This document shows positions 51,361 through 59,608 of a stretch of DNA of 64,000 nucleotides, piece by piece (within the stretch, counting starts at the first letter, position 1; each line of letters opens with the position of its first letter). Below the pieces are notes generated by a model. That model worked only from the letters and a program-made list of their open reading frames with translations. It had not been told where the DNA came from and did not search any database. Where the stretch lies: assembly GCF_001513975.1 (NCBI RefSeq), contig NZ_KQ947994.1, positions 170,564 to 234,563 of the forward strand. Reading direction: 5' to 3'. Position numbers and translations under genes: made by a program. Source of the DNA: Streptomyces curacoi (GTDB lineage Bacteria; Actinomycetota; Actinomycetes; Streptomycetales; Streptomycetaceae).

Positions 51361-52457
51361 CAGTAGACCCCCTCGATGACCTTCTCGTCGTCGAACTCCG
51401 GCACCGGCGCGATGTCCGCGACCGCGTCGCCGACCTGGCCCGGCAGCGGGCGGATGCGGGTGGCGAAGTCCCGCTCCAGGTTGTTCGGCAGGAACAGGCT
51501 CTTGCCGACGTAGTGCATGACGACCCGGCCGCGCTCGCCGTACTCGACGGGCCTGCGCTCCTTCAGGTCGATGACGTTGTACGTCATGTACGGCGAGAAG
51601 GGGTCGTAGACGCACGGCTCGTCGTCGGTGAGGCCGGGGCGCTCGCTGACGTGGCCGAGCGTCATGGTGTTGCCGAAGCCGCTGCACAGCACGGCGTCCG
51701 GGAACAGCTCGGTGCGGTAGAGGTTGCGGGTGTCCGGGTCGAGCTGGGTGCCCACCCACATGATCGCGCGGACCTTCTTGCGCACCAGGTCGACCAGTTC
51801 GTCCCGGCGGCACAGCCGCTCCAGGACCGGCGGCGTGAGCATCAGGACGCCGATGTCCTGGGAGCGCAGCGGGTGCTGGAGCTGGTCGATGAGGTGCTCG
51901 GTGTACAGGTCGGCCTCGGTCTGCTCACCCCGGGCGATGATCTTCTTCACCCAGCGCGGGTCGACGTCCACCGTGAAGGACAGCCCGCCGCGCTCGGCCA
52001 CCAGCTGCTGGAAGGACGCGCCGACCATGTGCGGCCCGGACGGGATGGCCATCAGCCAGTTCACGTCGCGCGGCACCCCGTGCGCGTCGAGCTGGGCGTT
52101 GCTGTGGGCCAGCAGCAGGTCGAGCCACTCCTGGAGCATGACGACACGCTTGGGCGCGCCGGTGGTGCCGCCGCTGTCGAAGACGCCGACGACCTTCGGG
52201 CGGGGCCCGTAGCCGCGCGGGATCAGGTCCTCGGCGCGCACGTCCCTGAGCTCGTTGGCGAGGTTCGGGAAGAGCTTCAGGTCGTCGAAGGTGCGGACGT
52301 CGGCCAGCGGGTCGAATTCCAGCCGGTCGGCGCGTTCCAGCCAGAACGGCGCTCCGGTCTCCTCGGAGAAGTGCCAGCGGATCGCGGCACGGAGGAATTC
52401 GTCGGGGTCCGGCGTGACACCGTAGGGAAGTTCGAGAATCGGGTCTGTGGCGGACAA
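51360..52457 (-). CDS. LuxE/GriD-like AMP-dependent acyl ligase
   Basis: A 365-aa compact adenylate-forming enzyme of the LuxE/acyl-protein synthetase type. The P-loop is FDSGGTTGAPKRVVM, and a GFGNTMTLGHVSERPG motif sits at the A5 position. It lacks the usual large C-terminal domain of ANL ligases. I use TTG 52457, with GAAGGGAG about 8 nt upstream; no other start in frame has an RBS. It should activate 3-hydroxyanthranilate or another aromatic acid and pass it to the LuxC-like reductase or the ACP. Confidence 0.82.
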   Translation of the reverse strand: MSATDPILELPYGVTPDPDEFLRAAIRWHFSEETGAPFWLERADRLEFDPLADVRTFDDLKLFPNLANELRDVRAEDLIPRGYGPRPKVVGVFDSGGTTGAPKRVVMLQEWLDLLLAHSNAQLDAHGVPRDVNWLMAIPSGPHMVGASFQQLVAERGGLSFTVDVDPRWVKKIIARGEQTEADLYTEHLIDQLQHPLRSQDIGVLMLTPPVLERLCRRDELVDLVRKKVRAIMWVGTQLDPDTRNLYRTELFPDAVLCSGFGNTMTLGHVSERPGLTDDEPCVYDPFSPYMTYNVIDLKERRPVEYGERGRVVMHYVGKSLFLPNNLERDFATRIRPLPGQVGDAVADIAPVPEFDDEKVIEGVY

Positions 52458-52489
52458 CTGAGGGCTCCCTTCAGGGAATGCGAAACGGA

Positions 52490-53233
52490 TCAGCCGGCCT
52501 GGGTAGCGGCGCCGGGTGCCACCTTGTCGAGGACGTCGAGAAGTTCCCCGGCCCAGTCCCGTGAATAGGAAAGGAAGTTCGGGAATCCGCCCTCGTAGGG
52601 ATTGCCCGTCCACCGGAAGACGGCTCCCGGGTTGTGCACATCGGTGCCGGCGGCGGTGAACAGGTGCGGGCTGCCCTGTACCCGGGGCCCGCGGGCCACG
52701 GCGAGGTCGCGGTGGATCGCCGCGCGTGCGGTGCCGCGCTCCAGGGCCGCGGCCAGCGCCGCCTCGTCGACCAGCGGGCACTCGGCGGCGACGGCGAGGA
52801 TCTCCGAGGTGATGCTGATGCAACGGCCCTGCCCGTAGAAGGCGTGCCGCAGCGCGCCGTCCAGCTGGTCGCTCGCGGGCAGCCCGCCGACCGCCTCCGC
52901 CTTCGCCGCCTGCACCGCCTCCATCGCCGGCAGGGTGGTGACCGGGTAACGCCAGTCCGGGCCCGGCCACATGCGCCAGCCCAGCTCCGGCACCTTGGCG
53001 CCGATCGCCACCGTCTCGGCGTCGATGATCGGCTTCGGCGTGGGCTCGGAGTTGAACAGCTCCAGCGGGAAGACCCGGTGGTCGACCAGGACGTCCCGGC
53101 CGCGCTCACGGGCGGCGGCGTGCAGGGTGTGCAGGGCCAGGGTCGCCCACGGGCAGCCGATGTCCGACCAGACGGTCACGACGGCCGGGTCGGACGAGTA
53201 CAGGGATTCCGGGTCGGCCTGCTGGGTCATCAC
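52490..53233 (-). CDS. DsbA-family (thioredoxin-fold) oxidoreductase/isomerase
   Basis: A 247-aa protein with a DsbA-like fold: N-terminal VVTVWSDIGCPWATLALHTL, the long helical insertion, and the cis-Pro region QGSPHLF. The active-site motif reads CPWA, with only one Cys, so thiol-disulfide exchange is unlikely. This is closer to 2-hydroxychromene-2-carboxylate isomerase or glutathione-S-transferase kappa relatives. It heads the minus-strand operon to the ACP and faces the MFS gene across a motif-rich promoter. ATG 53233 or 53230 may be used. Thiol conjugation or isomerisation of a quinonoid intermediate is my guess. Confidence 0.8.
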   Translation of the reverse strand: MMTQQADPESLYSSDPAVVTVWSDIGCPWATLALHTLHAAARERGRDVLVDHRVFPLELFNSEPTPKPIIDAETVAIGAKVPELGWRMWPGPDWRYPVTTLPAMEAVQAAKAEAVGGLPASDQLDGALRHAFYGQGRCISITSEILAVAAECPLVDEAALAAALERGTARAAIHRDLAVARGPRVQGSPHLFTAAGTDVHNPGAVFRWTGNPYEGGFPNFLSYSRDWAGELLDVLDKVAPGAATQAG

Positions 53234-53317
53234 GACGTTCCTCCGGGCTGCGCGTACGGGACGGATCTGGCCGAATTCTGGGCACGGCCGCGTGATCGTC
53301 CGCAGGGCGCGCGGAGG

Positions 53318-53371
53318 ACTTTGTCAGGCACCACGGACTTCGTCAGACGGATTTCCGCTACCTGACGAAGT
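53318..53371. promoter_or_regulatory. three ACTTCGTCA-type motifs in the divergent DsbA/MFS promoter
   Basis: ACTTTGTCA at 53318-53326, ACTTCGTCA at 53337-53345 and inverted TGACGAAGT at 53363-53371 lie in the 208-bp divergent region. This is the densest cluster of the motif in the window. Confidence 0.7.
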
Positions 53372-53441
53372 GAACCGCCGCCGATCGACGGCCCTTTGTG
53401 TCCTGCCGGAGCATGACTCACACTCGCACGAAAGGGATTTC

Positions 53442-54887
53442 ATGATGTCCGTGCTGGACGCGGAAAACGCCGCGGATTCCGCGGCCCCGCCCCGAATGAC
53501 CTCGCACCAGCGGGCCGTGCTGGTGCTGCTGCTCAGCTCGACGTTCCTGTTGGCCGCGGACCTTCCGCTGCTCAACGTCGCGATCCCGGTGATCGGTTCG
53601 GGCCTCGGCTTCGCGGTCGGGGACCTGCACTGGATCACCACCGCGTTCGCCCTCACCTCCGCGGGTTTCACGCTGCTGTTCGGACGCGTCGCAGACCTCT
53701 ACGGGCGCCGCCTGGTGTTCGTGGGCGGTATCGGGCTCCTGGTCGCCTCGTCCGTGCTGGGCGCGATCGCCCAGAGCCCGTCGGTGCTGATCGCCGCCCG
53801 GGTCGCCCAGGGCATCGCCACCGCGATGGCCACCCCGGCCGCGCTCGCCCTGCTCACCACGTCGTTCCCGGAAGGCCCGCTGCGCGCCCGGGCGCTGGGC
53901 GTCAACGGCACGATGATCTCGCTCGGCTTCACCGTCGGCGCGGTGGCCGGCGGCCTGCTCACCGGCCTGCTCAGCTGGCGCTGGTCGTTCCTGATCAATG
54001 TGCCGATCGGCCTCGCCATCATCGCCTTCTCGCCCGTGTTCCTGAAGGAGAGCCGGTCCGCCGACCGCCCCCGCATGGACGTCCCCGGCGCCATCACGGT
54101 GAGCGCGGGCCTGGTCGCCCTGGTCTACGGCGTCTCCCGCAGCCCCGACCTGGGCTGGGACAGCCCGCTGGTGCTCGGCTGCGTCCTCGCCGGCGCCGTA
54201 CTGCTCGCCGCGTTCTACCGCATCGAGCTGCGCACCGAGACGCCGCTCGCCTCGGTCGGGATCCTGCGCAGGCCGAGCGTGCGCTGGGGCAACCTGGGCG
54301 GCTTCGCCCTGATCACCATGCAGACCGCTGTGATCTTCCTGGTCACCCTGTACCTCCAGGAGGTGCACGGCTACTCGGCGCTCGCCACCGGGGTCGCCTT
54401 CTCGGTGCTGGGCGTCTCCGCCTTCCTCGGCGGCGCCTTCGCGCCCCGCGTCATCGGCCGGTACGGCAATCTGCGCACCCTGGTCGCCGGTCTGGTGCTG
54501 CAACTCGTCGGCCCGCTCGGGGTGTTCCTGTTCACCGGGGGCGGCGGCGGGATCGCCCTCGTGCTGGCCGCGCTCACCGTGGGCGCCTTCGGCCATGTCA
54601 TGGGCGTGGTGGCGTACATGGTCACCGCGACCGACGGCCTGCCCGACGACGAACAGGGCCTGGCCACCGGCCTCGCCACCATGACCCAGCAGGTGGCGCT
54701 CGCCGTGGGCACCCCCGTGCTGAGCGCCGTCGCCAGCAGCCGCATCCACGCGGTCGCCGCGGACGGCGAGTACGCCGACGCCGTCCTGTCCGGAGTCCGT
54801 CTCGCCCTCGGCGTCGACACGCTCATCACCGTGGCCGCCGCCGCGCTCGTCTGGATCTGCCTCGGCCGGGCCCTGCGCCGGGCCTGA
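53442..54887 (+). CDS. MFS drug exporter (DHA2, 14-TM type)
   Basis: A 481-aa major facilitator with about 14 transmembrane segments, of the EmrB/QacA drug:H+ antiporter group. The loop 2-3 motif is GRVADLYGRRLVFVGGIG, and the motif-C-like segment GMISLGFTVGAVAGGLLTG-like region follows TM5. Start ATG 53442 or ATG 53445 follows GAAAGGGA. It shares its promoter region with the DsbA-headed operon, so export of, and self-protection against, the cluster product is the most likely role. Confidence 0.87.
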   Translation: MMSVLDAENAADSAAPPRMTSHQRAVLVLLLSSTFLLAADLPLLNVAIPVIGSGLGFAVGDLHWITTAFALTSAGFTLLFGRVADLYGRRLVFVGGIGLLVASSVLGAIAQSPSVLIAARVAQGIATAMATPAALALLTTSFPEGPLRARALGVNGTMISLGFTVGAVAGGLLTGLLSWRWSFLINVPIGLAIIAFSPVFLKESRSADRPRMDVPGAITVSAGLVALVYGVSRSPDLGWDSPLVLGCVLAGAVLLAAFYRIELRTETPLASVGILRRPSVRWGNLGGFALITMQTAVIFLVTLYLQEVHGYSALATGVAFSVLGVSAFLGGAFAPRVIGRYGNLRTLVAGLVLQLVGPLGVFLFTGGGGGIALVLAALTVGAFGHVMGVVAYMVTATDGLPDDEQGLATGLATMTQQVALAVGTPVLSAVASSRIHAVAADGEYADAVLSGVRLALGVDTLITVAAAALVWICLGRALRRA

Positions 54888-54942
54888 GCCAAGTCCCGTC
54901 CGGTCCCTGATAAACCCCCGTCCCCATAAGGAGAGTTCACTC

Positions 54943-55887
54943 ATGACCACGCACTCCGCCGTCCGCGCCGACGCCGCGGGCTCCCTCACCCTCGGCGGCG
55001 ACCTCACCATCCACCGCATGGGATACGGCGCGATGCAGCTGGCGGGCCCGGGCGTCTACGGCCCCCCGAAGGACCGCGCGAGGGCCCTCGCCGTCCTGCG
55101 CCGGGCGCGCGAGCTCGGGGTCAACCACATCGACACCAGCGACTACTACGGCCCCTACGTGGTGAACGAGCTCATCCGCGAGGCCCTGCACCCCTACGAC
55201 GACGACCTGGTGATCGTCACCAAGGTCGGCGCCAAGCGCACCCCGGACAAGGAGTGGCCGGCCGCCCTGTCCCCGCAGGAACTGCGCGACGCCGTCCACT
55301 CCAACCTGCGCCACCTCGGCCGCGACCACCTCGACGTCGTCAACCTCCGCATCGTCGCCGAGGCCGGCGGCATCGGCCCCGACGAGTCGATCGCCGAACC
55401 CTTCGGCGCGCTCGCCGAGCTGCGCGAGCAGGGCCTGATCCGGCACCTGGGCGTCAGCAACGTCACCCCGGCGCAGTTCGCCGAGGCACGGTCCATCGCG
55501 CCCGTGGTGTGCGTGCAGAACGAGTACAACGTCGTCCGCCGCGACGACGAGGCCACCCTGCGGGCCTGCGAGGAGGCCGGCATCGCCTACATGTCCTTCT
55601 TCCCGCTCGGCACGTACACGCTGCTGGGCGCCGAGAAGACGCCGGGCAAGGACGCCAAGGTCCCGCTGAACGTGCCGCTGGAGGCCAAGCCCGTCGACCT
55701 GGTGGCCGAGCGGCACGGTGTCACCGCGTACCAGGTCGCCCTCGCCTGGCTGCTGCACCGCTCGCCCAACCTGGTGTGCATTCCCGGTACGTCGTCGGTG
55801 GCGCACCTGGAGGAGAACATCGCCGCGGCCGGGCTGCGGCTGACCGAGGAGGACCTCGCGGAGCTGGACACCATGCGCGCCGCCTGA
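54943..55887 (+). CDS. aldo/keto reductase
   Basis: A 314-aa (beta/alpha)8 NADPH reductase: HIDTSDYYGPYVVNE with the catalytic Tyr, IVTKVG with Lys, and the phosphate-binding region SSVAHLEENIAAAG. The usual catalytic His site reads NLRIV, as in pyridoxal-reductase-like members. Located 55 nt after the exporter with AAGGAG as RBS, probably co-transcribed with it. It may reduce the aryl aldehyde predicted from the LuxC/LuxE pair, or simply detoxify it. Confidence 0.88.
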   Translation: MTTHSAVRADAAGSLTLGGDLTIHRMGYGAMQLAGPGVYGPPKDRARALAVLRRARELGVNHIDTSDYYGPYVVNELIREALHPYDDDLVIVTKVGAKRTPDKEWPAALSPQELRDAVHSNLRHLGRDHLDVVNLRIVAEAGGIGPDESIAEPFGALAELREQGLIRHLGVSNVTPAQFAEARSIAPVVCVQNEYNVVRRDDEATLRACEEAGIAYMSFFPLGTYTLLGAEKTPGKDAKVPLNVPLEAKPVDLVAERHGVTAYQVALAWLLHRSPNLVCIPGTSSVAHLEENIAAAGLRLTEEDLAELDTMRAA

Positions 55888-55900
55888 TCCCCGGACGGCC

Positions 55901-55932
55901 AAGGGCCCGGACGCTTCGGCGTCCGGGCCCTT
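55901..55932. terminator. terminator between the aldo/keto reductase and KASIII-like genes
   Basis: A perfect 14-bp stem: AAGGGCCCGGACGC at 55901-55914 with GCGTCCGGGCCCTT at 55919-55932, with a TTCG tetraloop. It lies between two converging genes. Confidence 0.88.
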
Positions 55933-55950
55933 CGCTGTCGTACGGCCGTC

Positions 55951-57006
55951 TCAGTCCGCCACGGGAACCGGCCGCTCGGTGATCTCCAGGACCGCCGTCG
56001 TCCAGTTGAAGCCCAGCCCGATGCCGGTCAGCAGCACCCGCCGGCCCGGCTCCAGACGGCCCTCGCGCACCAGGTACTCCAGGCCGCCGAACTGGTCGGT
56101 GGCGCCGACGTGGCCGGTCTCCCGGGCCCAGTCGAACACCGTCTTCTCCGGGCCCAGCCGCAGCGGCGTCAGCACCTCCTGACGCAGCATCGTGCGGCCG
56201 AAGTTGGGGAAGACGAGGTGGTCGGCGTCGGCGGGCCGGATCCCGGCCTCCTCGGCGGCACCCTCGACCGACCGGATCAGGGCCTGGTTCATGACCTTGA
56301 AGATCTCGGTGATCCGGCCGCCGTGCTGCTCGTCGGCGAAGGCCTGCATCCGCTTGATGAGGTCGATCGGATACGCCTCGGCATCGGAGGTGTCGGCGTA
56401 CCCCATGAACGACAGCCCGGCGCGCTGGGCGCCCTCCAGCTCGGGCCGGCTCTCGGTGACGACGGACACCACGCGGGCGAACCCGCCGGTGCGGGAGAGC
56501 ACCGCGGCGCTCGCGCCGTCGCCGAACACCAGGCCCGGATGGGTACGCCAGCGGTTCCACACCGGCATCACGAAGCGGTCGGCGGCGGTGATCAGGGCCG
56601 CCTGCCGGTCCGTGCCCGCGGCGAGGAAGGCGGCGGCCAGTTCGATCGCCGCCATGGCGCCGTTGGACTGCTGCTTCACCTCGAAGGACAGCCCGTTGCC
56701 GGCCAGCACGTGGTGCTGGAGGTAGGAGCCGACGTTCCAGCCGTCCAGGCCGCAGAACCCGCCGGTGGCGTGCAGCAGCAGCCCGAACTCGGCCGGGTCC
56801 AGGCCGGAGTGGCGCACCGCCAGGGATCCGGCGCGCGCCGCCATCTCCGGCGGGTTGTCGTCGTCGCCGGCGACGGACACGCTCAGCTGGCCGGTGCGGC
56901 GCTGGGTGTCGTCGTCGTACCAGCCGGCCTCGATGGCCTCGTCGACGGGGAGCGGCTTGGGGTACCAGGCCCCCACGCCCGCTATGTACAGGTTGTCGTG
57001 ACGCAT
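55951..57006 (-). CDS. KASIII-like acyltransferase with altered catalytic triad
   Basis: A 351-aa thiolase-fold protein related to FabH and to CerJ/DpsC-type enzymes. By eye the active-site Cys position is Ser114 (KQQSNGAMAA), the His position falls in FPNFGRT (Pro267), and the Asn position is His299 in TGHVGATDQFGGL. The GHxGAxD motif is one I associate with KASIII-like acyltransferases that form esters or amides rather than C-C bonds. I start at ATG 57006 because GAGAGGAG lies 11-18 nt upstream. Transfer of an ACP-bound aminohydroxybenzoyl or acyl group to an OH or NH2 acceptor is the likely role. Confidence 0.8.
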   Translation of the reverse strand: MRHDNLYIAGVGAWYPKPLPVDEAIEAGWYDDDTQRRTGQLSVSVAGDDDNPPEMAARAGSLAVRHSGLDPAEFGLLLHATGGFCGLDGWNVGSYLQHHVLAGNGLSFEVKQQSNGAMAAIELAAAFLAAGTDRQAALITAADRFVMPVWNRWRTHPGLVFGDGASAAVLSRTGGFARVVSVVTESRPELEGAQRAGLSFMGYADTSDAEAYPIDLIKRMQAFADEQHGGRITEIFKVMNQALIRSVEGAAEEAGIRPADADHLVFPNFGRTMLRQEVLTPLRLGPEKTVFDWARETGHVGATDQFGGLEYLVREGRLEPGRRVLLTGIGLGFNWTTAVLEITERPVPVAD

Positions 57007-57092
57007 GGGTGGACGTACTCCTCTCACATGGGCATGCGGGAATCGCGGTCACAAGGGCGTGCGGGAATCACCGGGGCAGGCCCGCGGCAAAG

Positions 57093-58310
57093 TCAGACCG
57101 TGCGCCGGATGTCCGGGACCGGGGCGGGGGCGCGGCCGGTGCCGACCTCGCCGCCGTGCAGCCACTGGACCTTCTCGTAGAGGTCCTCCTCCGACAGCGA
57201 CCGCAGCATGGCGTTACGGGCGTTGGCCGCCTCGCCCGCCGGGTGGTACAGCTGACGCCCCATCTCGCGGGCCAGCAGCTGGGTGGCGGCGGTGCGCTCA
57301 CGGCGCTCCGCGTTGAACTTCTCGAAGCGCTGGGCGAAGTCGGCCGGCTCGGTGCCGATCAGCTCACCGAGCACCACGGCGTCCTCCAGGGCCTGGCAGG
57401 CGCCCTGGGCGGCGTACTGGAGCATCGGGTGGGCGGCGTCGCCGACCAGGACGACCCGGCCGTCGGTCCAGCGGTCCACCGGGTCGCGGTCGCACAGCAC
57501 CCAGGACTTCCAGTCCCGGCCCAGCTCCAGCAGGCGCCGGGCGGTGCCGCCGAGGCCGGGGAACTCGCCGAGGACGTGCGCGCGCTCCACCGGCAGGCCG
57601 AGCACCGCCTCGGTGGCGCCGTCGTCGCGGGTGGCGGCGAGGTTCAGGAACTCCCCGCTGCCGATCGGGTAGTGCACGAAGTGCCACTTGGGCCCCGCCC
57701 ACAGCGTGACGGTGTTCCAGCGCAGCTCCTCGGGGACCTCCTCCATGGGGATCACCGAGCGGTAGATGGTGTGCCCGGACACCTTCGGGTAGCCGTCGCC
57801 CACGAGCTGCTTGCGGACGAAGGAGTTGATGCCGTCGGCGCCGATCAGCGCGTCCGCGCGGACCCGCTCGCCATTGGCCAGCTGCACGGTCACCCCGTCG
57901 GCGTCCTGCTCGTAGCGCTCCACCGAGCAGTCGACGCGCAGCTCCACGGACGGCTCGGCCCGGCAGGCCTGAAGCAGCGGCTCGTACAGGTCGATGCGGT
58001 GCACCACGGCGTACGGGTTGCCGAAGCGGGCCCGGTAGGTGCCGGTGAGCGGCATCGAGACGACCTTCTCGTCGGTCGTGCCGTCCATGAAGCGGAGCTC
58101 GTCGATGTGCACCGCGCGGTCCCGGACCGGGTCGCCGACGCCCAGCCGGTCCAGCGCCTGGAAGGCGTTCGGCCCCAGCTGGATCCCGGCGCCGATCTCG
58201 GTGAAGCAGTCCCGGCGTTCGAGCACCACCACGTCGTGCCCGCGCCGGGCGAGGCTCAGCGCGGTCGCCAGGCCGCCTATTCCGCCGCCGGCGATTGCTG
58301 TCTTCGGCAT
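57093..58310 (-). CDS. FAD-dependent aromatic monooxygenase (salicylate/3-hydroxybenzoate hydroxylase-like)
   Basis: A 405-aa class A flavoprotein hydroxylase. The FAD motif is AIAGGGIGGLATALSLARRG, the DG motif LIGADGINSFVRK, and the GD motif VVLVGDAAHPMLQYAAQGACQALEDAVVL. It is closest in pattern to salicylate 1-hydroxylase and 3-hydroxybenzoate 6-hydroxylase. On an aminohydroxybenzoate it could hydroxylate the ring or replace the carboxylate by OH, as salicylate hydroxylases do. ATG 58310 follows AAAGGGACTCGGAA. An ACTTCGTCA motif lies 80 nt upstream. Confidence 0.88.
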   Translation of the reverse strand: MPKTAIAGGGIGGLATALSLARRGHDVVVLERRDCFTEIGAGIQLGPNAFQALDRLGVGDPVRDRAVHIDELRFMDGTTDEKVVSMPLTGTYRARFGNPYAVVHRIDLYEPLLQACRAEPSVELRVDCSVERYEQDADGVTVQLANGERVRADALIGADGINSFVRKQLVGDGYPKVSGHTIYRSVIPMEEVPEELRWNTVTLWAGPKWHFVHYPIGSGEFLNLAATRDDGATEAVLGLPVERAHVLGEFPGLGGTARRLLELGRDWKSWVLCDRDPVDRWTDGRVVLVGDAAHPMLQYAAQGACQALEDAVVLGELIGTEPADFAQRFEKFNAERRERTAATQLLAREMGRQLYHPAGEAANARNAMLRSLSEEDLYEKVQWLHGGEVGTGRAPAPVPDIRRTV

Positions 58311-58389
58311 TTCCGAGTCCCTTTCCTGTTGTCGGGAGACCCAACAAATGTGTCGGCGCGGTATGCCGAGGGGCAATGAAAGGCGGTTG

Positions 58390-58398
58390 ACTTCGTCA
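58390..58398. promoter_or_regulatory. ACTTCGTCA motif upstream of the flavin monooxygenase
   Basis: An exact ACTTCGTCA copy (TGACTTCGTCAG context), 80 nt upstream of the minus-strand start at 58310. Confidence 0.6.
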
Positions 58399-58448
58399 GC
58401 TGGCCGAAAAAGAGAAAGGGTCGAAAAAAGAACCGGAAAAAGAAATGA

Positions 58449-58498
58449 AGCGGCTCCGGCCGGACGGGCGGGGGGTGAACGTCCGGGCCGGAGCCGCT
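58449..58498 (-). terminator. terminator after the DUF6081-like gene
   Basis: A 13-bp stem: AGCGGCTCCGGCC at 58449-58461 with GGCCGGAGCCGCT at 58486-58498, extended inside by GGACG/CGTCC after a 1-nt bulge. It is followed on the minus strand by TTCATTTCTTTTTC, a T-rich tail suited to intrinsic termination. Confidence 0.85.
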
Positions 58499-58515
58499 GG
58501 TTGTGGTCCGTGAGG

Positions 58516-59601
58516 TCAGCGTGGGGCCGACGTCACGCCGATCTGGCAGACGTCGAGCCGCGCGCCCTGGCCCCACAGCCGGTGCTGCGGAAGGCCCGCC
58601 GGGTCGGCGAACCCCTGCTGGGCCGGTGCGCCGCGATCCGGGTCGTAGTACCGCAGGTCGTCGCTGAGGCGGACCAGGCCGCCCTCCGCGCCCGGCATCT
58701 CGGCGTCCAGCAGTGTGAACATGCCGAAGCCGCCGGCGAGTTGCCGGGGCTGGACCAGTTCCTCACGGCCGCCGAGATCGAGGATCAGATGCTTGCGGTC
58801 GGCCGGCTTGTACCCGATCCGGTCGACGGACAGGACCGTACGGCCGTCGAGCTTCCACTCCACGGTGCCCGCCGACCTGTCGTACGCGACCGCCAGGTTG
58901 TTCACCTGGTCGACCGTGGCCCGGCGGGCCACTGGCAGCGCGTAGGAGAAGGCGGCGTAGTCGGCGCCGGGCCGGGGCAGCCGCTCGTAGAAGGCGTAGA
59001 TGAAGCCGTTGGTGACGAAGAAGTCGAAGACCATCAACGTCTCGGGATCGGCCGTGTTCATCGCGCCCGCCGCGAGCCTGAGGTCGGTGCGCGGGTTGGC
59101 GACCGCGGCGCCGAACGGGTGCCGCTCGGTGCCGAAGGTCCGGGCGGACATCGTCACGTCGATGGTGAGCACCCGGCCCGGCTCGGCGTCGAAGCCGAGG
59201 ATGCCGGCCTTCGAGGTGTGCCGGGCCAGCGCGAAGAACTTCAGATGGTCGGCCGCCCCGCCGCCGCCCTCGCTCTCCCTGCCGGTGGTGAAGGCGAAGG
59301 CCGGCTCACCGGTGCGCGGGTTGACGCCGGTGGGCACCACCCGCAGCCCGGCGGCCGAGGTGGTGGCGATGCCGTCGCCGTCCGGCAGCGCGTCACCGGC
59401 CGGGGTGAGGGTCCACTTGGACCCGTCCCCGCTGTGGTCGAAGCCGCCTTGGAAGTCGTCCCAGACGACCCGGTCGCCATCGGCGGCGACCGGGCCGGCG
59501 GCGCCGGACGCGGCCGCCGCCGTCACCGGTGTTCCCGGCACGGACGCGGCCGCCAGCAGCCCGAGGAGGACCGAGCGTCTGCGCATCGCGGAACGCCGCA
59601 T
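58516..59601 (-). CDS. secreted protein, DUF6081-like
   Basis: A 361-aa exported protein. The signal peptide MRRSAMRRRSVLLGLLAAASVPG carries an RRRS twin-arginine-like start, and the mature part begins near AAAASG. The mature domain looks all-beta, jelly-roll-like (VVWDDFQGGFDHSGDGSKWTLTP; VLTIDVTMSARTFG; VEWKLDGRTVLSVDRIGY). I know this pattern only as an uncharacterised family (DUF6081-like) seen in actinobacterial secondary-metabolite loci. It starts 7 nt after the quinone-reductase gene and is co-transcribed with it. A binding or sequestration role outside the cell is possible. Confidence 0.75.
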   Translation of the reverse strand: MRRSAMRRRSVLLGLLAAASVPGTPVTAAAASGAAGPVAADGDRVVWDDFQGGFDHSGDGSKWTLTPAGDALPDGDGIATTSAAGLRVVPTGVNPRTGEPAFAFTTGRESEGGGGAADHLKFFALARHTSKAGILGFDAEPGRVLTIDVTMSARTFGTERHPFGAAVANPRTDLRLAAGAMNTADPETLMVFDFFVTNGFIYAFYERLPRPGADYAAFSYALPVARRATVDQVNNLAVAYDRSAGTVEWKLDGRTVLSVDRIGYKPADRKHLILDLGGREELVQPRQLAGGFGMFTLLDAEMPGAEGGLVRLSDDLRYYDPDRGAPAQQGFADPAGLPQHRLWGQGARLDVCQIGVTSAPR

Positions 59602-59608
59602 GGCAGGC

